Of a stretch of 64,000 nucleotides of DNA, positions 60,560 through 64,000 are shown in pieces. The notes under the pieces were generated by a model. That model had not been told where the DNA came from, did not search any database, and saw nothing but the letters and a program-made list of their open reading frames with translations. The number at the start of each line of letters is the position of its first letter. The first letter of the stretch is position 1. Location of the stretch: contig CM056389.1 in the NCBI GenBank assembly GCA_029718625.1, forward strand, positions 17,833,670-17,897,669, in the 5' to 3' direction. A program made the translations under genes and the position numbers. This DNA is from Synaphobranchus kaupii (Eukaryota > Chordata > Actinopteri > Anguilliformes > Synaphobranchidae).

Positions 60560-60700
60560 CAGATGTGTCCAGTAAATACACAGTATGATGTTCAAAGCTA
60601 AATCAACTCAGAGTACATTTCTACATTATACAGAGTTAATTTGATCCCACATATAGACTCAGCCGTAGTGAAATTCACACTGCAAATATTACTGTGTCTG
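60560..60700. mobile_element. Short MITE-like element
   Basis: CCAGTAAATACACAGTATGA at the left, with GTGAAATTCACACTGCAAAT and ATTACTGTG at the right, plus the inner ACAGAGTTAATTTGATCCC and TATAGACTC, resembles the family at 46497. Confidence 0.5.
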
Positions 60701-61018
60701 TAAATAGGCTACATCCACCTAGTGTTCAGTTCATATGTTATCATCTTTATGGTAGCAATCGGAAGGAGATTTTAGCAGATACATTTTCATAGTCTGCCAT
60801 TTTCACCCATTAAAAAACAGACCCAATATTTCACCCAATATAACATAATTTAAAAAACACAGTCATGCAAAAAATGAGGCCATGCATTCCAACCAGGGTT
60901 CCAACCATAGATTGCTGTTTATCAATACACTGTGTGAGCCTTCATGCAGATCATGCATATCTGACGGCAGTAACAACGTCTTCCTGCTGCTTCTTGCATG
61001 CCATTCTATTATGTAGCT

Positions 61019-61036
61019 GTGGGGGGGGGGGGGGGG
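61019..61036. repeat. G tract
   Basis: A run of about 17 G. Its length may be unstable or misread. Confidence 0.9.
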
Positions 61037-61555
61037 GATTGGTTGTAGCTTGACTACATTTAAAGTTATCTTTTAAGTTGCAGTAAAAAAAAGAAAAAAA
61101 ACTAATTGCCAATCATGTCATGTCCTTTACAGCTTAATCTAGTCCTACCCCCCAATTCCCATAGCGATCCATTCAAATACAGAGAGGTTATAGTACTGCT
61201 TCTAAGAGTACCTGGAAATAAGATATCAGGAGTCTTTCGATATCCTTTTATACAGAATCATGATGGCATCACCTGTTTACCTGTGGAATACCTGTTTGAC
61301 CTGTTTTTTTTCACAGAATGAATGAATTCTCTAATTAAACTCCACACTGCTATTATTTTGAACACGCCCCTTTCAATGAATGAGTCAATTACTCAGAACA
61401 AGCAGCGTGCATGTCATGACAGTTGGGTCTGTTGTTTTTCTATTACACTACTACATCTACAAGTAAATTATTTGCCATGCAGAAATATCACTACTACTAA
61501 TAACAGTGGTTCATCAGGTTACTGATGTTGTACTGCTATTTTTTTGAACACCACT

Positions 61556-61745
61556 GTAGGTTAGGTTCATTGGAGACTCTAAATTGGCCATAAGTATGAA
61601 CGTATCAGTGAATGGTGTGTGGGCCCTGTAATAGATTGGCGACCTATCTAGGAGGTATTCCTGCCTCTCAACTAATTCATGCTGGGATAGTCTGCAGCCC
61701 TCCCGTGACCCCAACCAGGAATAAACGGTTGGGAAAATGGATGGA
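61556..61745 (+). mobile_element. LINE 3' end
   Basis: GTTAGGTTCATTGGAGACTC, then TAAATTGGCC, AGATTGGCGACCTATC, GCTGGGATAG, CTGCAGCCCTCCCGTGACCC and an ATGGATGGAT tail form a very common fish non-LTR retrotransposon terminus. It is 5'-truncated, as is usual for such copies. Confidence 0.8.
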
Positions 61746-61796
61746 TAATTAGGATTATTATAATAATTACCATAATTCACTCCATAATAATGATTA

Positions 61797-61822
61797 CCAT
61801 CATCATCATCATCATCATCATT
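61797..61822. repeat. (ATC)n microsatellite
   Basis: About eight ATC copies directly after the LINE tail region. Confidence 0.95.
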
Positions 61823-61994
61823 GTATAAAAATTAGTCCCACTGCAGAGTGAGAACTAGAGAGTTGTCAAGCTAGCAAACCAGAAAAGGACAAACTAAATT
61901 GAAAGCACAGAGGGGATTGTGGGTAGAGACGGCAGTGCAGCAGCGTGTATACCTTGAGGGCCGTGTTTGAGGGGGAGGCCTACATTGGCATGCG

Positions 61995-62135
61995 CTAGTG
62001 TGAGCTAGTCTGGATGGTCGCGTACTCGACAAGGTCTCCGTCAGTCTGAATGGAGCTTCGCGGGCTGGGCGACGAGGCCAAAGCCGACGTGTCCAGCTCT
62101 GCGTACTGGACGTCATAGTCCCTGTGGCCAGAGGT
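61995..62135 (-). CDS. Probable last coding exon with two ITIM-like motifs
   Basis: On the minus strand a pyrimidine-rich stretch ending CGCCTCTCTTATAG is followed by 46 codons and a TAG stop (61995-61997). The peptide has VQYAEL and, 26 residues on, VEYATI. Both fit the inhibitory motif V/I-x-Y-x-x-L/I that recruits SH2 phosphatases, and both sit in the tail of many immunoglobulin-family receptors such as SIRP-type proteins. A Ser/Pro-rich linker (SSPSPRSS) separates them. The stretch is GC-rich between AT-rich and GA-repeat flanks, as expected for an exon. No membrane segment is within the exon; upstream exons must lie beyond 62135, perhaps outside the window. The gene was not identified. 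It could be a separate gene, or an alternative 3' end shared with 43671-43901. Confidence 0.65.
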   Translation of the reverse strand, partial: TSGHRDYDVQYAELDTSALASSPSPRSSIQTDGDLVEYATIQTSSH

Positions 62136-62149
62136 CTATAAGAGAGGCG

Positions 62150-62344
62150 AGAGGTGTGTGAGGAGAGAGGGAGAAAGAGACAGAGAGAGAGATAGTGGGA
62201 GAGGGAGAGAGAGAGATAGAAATAAGCCAAGATATAGAAAGAGTGAGAGGGAGAGAGAGCGAGAGCAAGAGAGAGATAGTGAGAGAGGGAGAGAGAGAGA
62301 GAAAAATAAGCCAAGAGATAGAAAGAGTGAGAGAGAGAGGGAGC

Positions 62345-62390
<46 letters not shown>

Positions 62391-62500
62391 CCAGTTAATT
62401 GAGAGAGAGGACAGACTCCAAGTCAGTTGACAAAAAAAGAGACAGAATGAAAAGTAGAGAGAAGGACAGAGCATAAAAGGATGATATGGTGAGGAGGCAG
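62150..62500. repeat. GA-rich microsatellite and flank, copy 1 of a local duplication
   Basis: A long (GA)n-type purine run, then GAGAGGACAGACTCCAAGTC, CAGTTGAC and AGAGACAGAATGAAAAG. The same order recurs at 63590-63765, so the block was duplicated about 1.3 kb apart. It lies just upstream of the acceptor at 62135 on the minus strand and supplies its CT-rich intron end. Confidence 0.85.
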
Positions 62501-63589
62501 AAGAAAAGCATGTTTTGGAAATGAAAAGCAACAATGACAAAGACAGTTAACAGGATGACACGGAGGAGGGGGGAAAGACGCCTTCTGGAGGAGGAGGAGG
62601 GGGAGGAGGAGGAGGAGGAGAGATGGGCAATATGAAGGAAAATGGAATGAAATAGGATGAAAGAGACTGGCAGCGAAGCACGTATGGCACAATATTATCT
62701 GCACAAAAACACTGATCATTCGGTTTCCTTGGTCCAAAGCCAACAATCACCTTAGGACTACAAATCCCAAAGAGTGACCCGTAATTGGTCATATACAATG
62801 CCTGCTGCGGCCAATCAAAGGACTGAAACGTTGCCCAGATGTTGTCAAAGGAACAAGGTAGCCAAACGGAGGCTTTTATTGGTAGATCAAAAGAACGGGG
62901 TTTCAATGAAGACAGATGAAAAAATAACTCAAGGGATGGAGGAGCGGAGAGGAGGATCGGATGAGGCGCTGTTGGGTCTGTAGAGCAGTTAGCGGGATCA
63001 CACAGATCCCAATTCCACTTGCAGGTTGCTGACCGCCATGCCACCCTTTCCCAAACATGCTGCCCTGCTTCTGGCAGAGTTGGTCAGAGGTCAGAGAGTC
63101 TACGTATGTATCTCTAGAGAAGGCCACTGTTTTGGGTACCATGCTGGCAGGTGTTTGTGCACAAAAACCAAATAAATCATATTTGTTATATCGCGGATAT
63201 AAGGAGAAACCTATCCAGCAGAAGTATCTGTTCTTGTGTGCTCTTCTTATTGTCCAAGAGTCCTTCAGGGTCAATGCTATGGCCAGTTATGTGTCAGTTT
63301 GAATCAGTGGGGCATTCCCGGTCCCGTTGTGCAGTTTTGAGTCCTCCGGCCAATCGGGCAGCTGAGATCTGGCCACGCCACGCCCTGCGGTTGTGCAGTT
63401 AGGGGGCATGGCCTCCAGAGCTGTAGTTTAAAAACATTTATTAAAAAGTTAAATGAAAAGCATGGTTCCATCCAGCCAGGAGGGGAACATGATCAAGTAT
63501 CGGAGTGTGTGTTTTTTGGCTGCTAATGTATCTCACCCTACCTGTCTAAAAGGCCATCTGTGATGAGAGAGGATTGCGAGGGAGACTGT
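62501..63589. other. Intron-like or intergenic DNA, no exon confirmed
   Basis: It includes a GGA-rich run at about 62583-62622. A minus-strand frame of 165 codons (62547-63044) has no domain and lacks convincing splice signals, so it is not called. Confidence 0.4.
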
Positions 63590-63765
63590 TGAAAAAGAGA
63601 ATGTGGATAGAAGGAGGGAGAAAGAGAGAGGGAGAGCAAGAGACAGAGACAGAGACAGAGAGAGAGAGAGAGCTGCCAGTACATGGAGAGAGGACAGACT
63701 CCAGGTCAGTTGAAGAAAAGAGGCAGAATAAAAAGGAGAGAGAAGGAACAAGCATAAAATACAGA
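63590..63765. repeat. GA-rich microsatellite and flank, copy 2
   Basis: It matches 62150-62500 in the order GA run, GCCAGT, GAGAGGACAGACTCCAGGTC, CAGTTGA, AGAGGCAGAATAAAAAG. The divergence is about 10-15 percent, so the duplication is not very recent. Confidence 0.8.
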
Positions 63766-64000
63766 GAAGGGGGCTGGACTCTCTTGGTAATTGACTCGGA
63801 TTACAACAGCCACGTTTGAAATTGCCTCTTTGCCTCTGTGAATGGGCGTCTGTTCGCCTTTCAGGAACAGCATGGACACTTTTTAATCCGAACACCACAG
63901 ATAGTGTTTTTTTTCTCTCTCTCTTTTTTTAAAGGCACAAAATGGGGGAAGAGAAACCTCTCCGGTACCGATGACAGCGACATCATCTATCGAGCGTGCT

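Noticed and set aside
62136..62540. Leu/Ser-rich and Arg/Glu-rich frames on both strands
   Set aside because: They are translations of the GA/CT microsatellite.
63920..64000. Possible exon at the window end after a strong CT tract and AAAG (plus), or an open minus-strand frame ARSIDDVAVIGTGE
   Set aside because: Cut by the window edge, the strand is ambiguous, the minus-strand donor would be poor (GTTTCT), and the CT tract may be simple repeat.

Overview
The window is nuclear DNA of a ray-finned (teleost) fish. The evidence is several Tc1-like transposons of fish type, tRNA-derived SINE and LINE tails common in fish genomes, a DIRS-type retroelement, an LTR retroelement primed by tRNA-Gln, and intron-containing exons with no bacterial gene layout. 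The species cannot be named from the sequence alone. Most of the window is repeat-derived. Only two short segments look like exons of a host gene, both on the minus strand.

Layout. Bases 1 to about 15660 are a satellite array with a unit of about 170 bp. Each unit carries a 24-bp perfect palindrome. The array has higher-order duplications of 6, 10 and 12 units and contains a 500-base assembly gap (11932-12431). It is broken at 1112-6550 by a decayed DIRS-type retroelement on the minus strand. That element keeps the split direct repeats (A1, B1-A2, B2) that define the group, plus a frameshifted RT/RNase H remnant and two internal tandem arrays. The insertion lies almost at the centre of one satellite palindrome. 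Older satellite units of about 180 bp (15661-16157 and 17276-17962) alternate with a 330-bp duplicated segment and half of a Tc1 element.

Bases 18294-43000 are intergenic or intronic DNA with transposon relics. They include a three-level nest: a Tc1 relic (24648-28600) holds a TTAA-type element (25134-27629), which holds a Tc1 with intact ends (25389-26838). The transposase of that Tc1 is open over its whole length but lacks the first catalytic aspartate. A 29-bp minisatellite of about 70 copies fills 29174-31190. Two nested TTAA elements lie at 32580-33487, and a 682-bp terminal-inverted-repeat element at 37555-38236.

Bases 43000-64000 hold the two likely coding exons (43671-43901 and 61995-62135). 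Both are minus strand, both look like last exons, and both start on a codon boundary after good acceptor sites. They could be alternative 3' ends of one receptor gene or belong to two genes. The tail from 61995 carries two ITIM-like motifs. Between them are a 199-bp near-perfect palindrome, a Tc1 deletion derivative, and an LTR retroelement (about 48394-56003). The LTR element has a tRNA-Gln primer site, an intact long gag, protease in frame behind a single UGA, integrase with its DD35E residues, and no reverse transcriptase.

The features most worth a second look are the DIRS insertion in the satellite palindrome with its higher-order satellite structure, the RT-less element with its gag-UGA-pro arrangement, the 199-bp palindrome, and the pair of candidate terminal exons.
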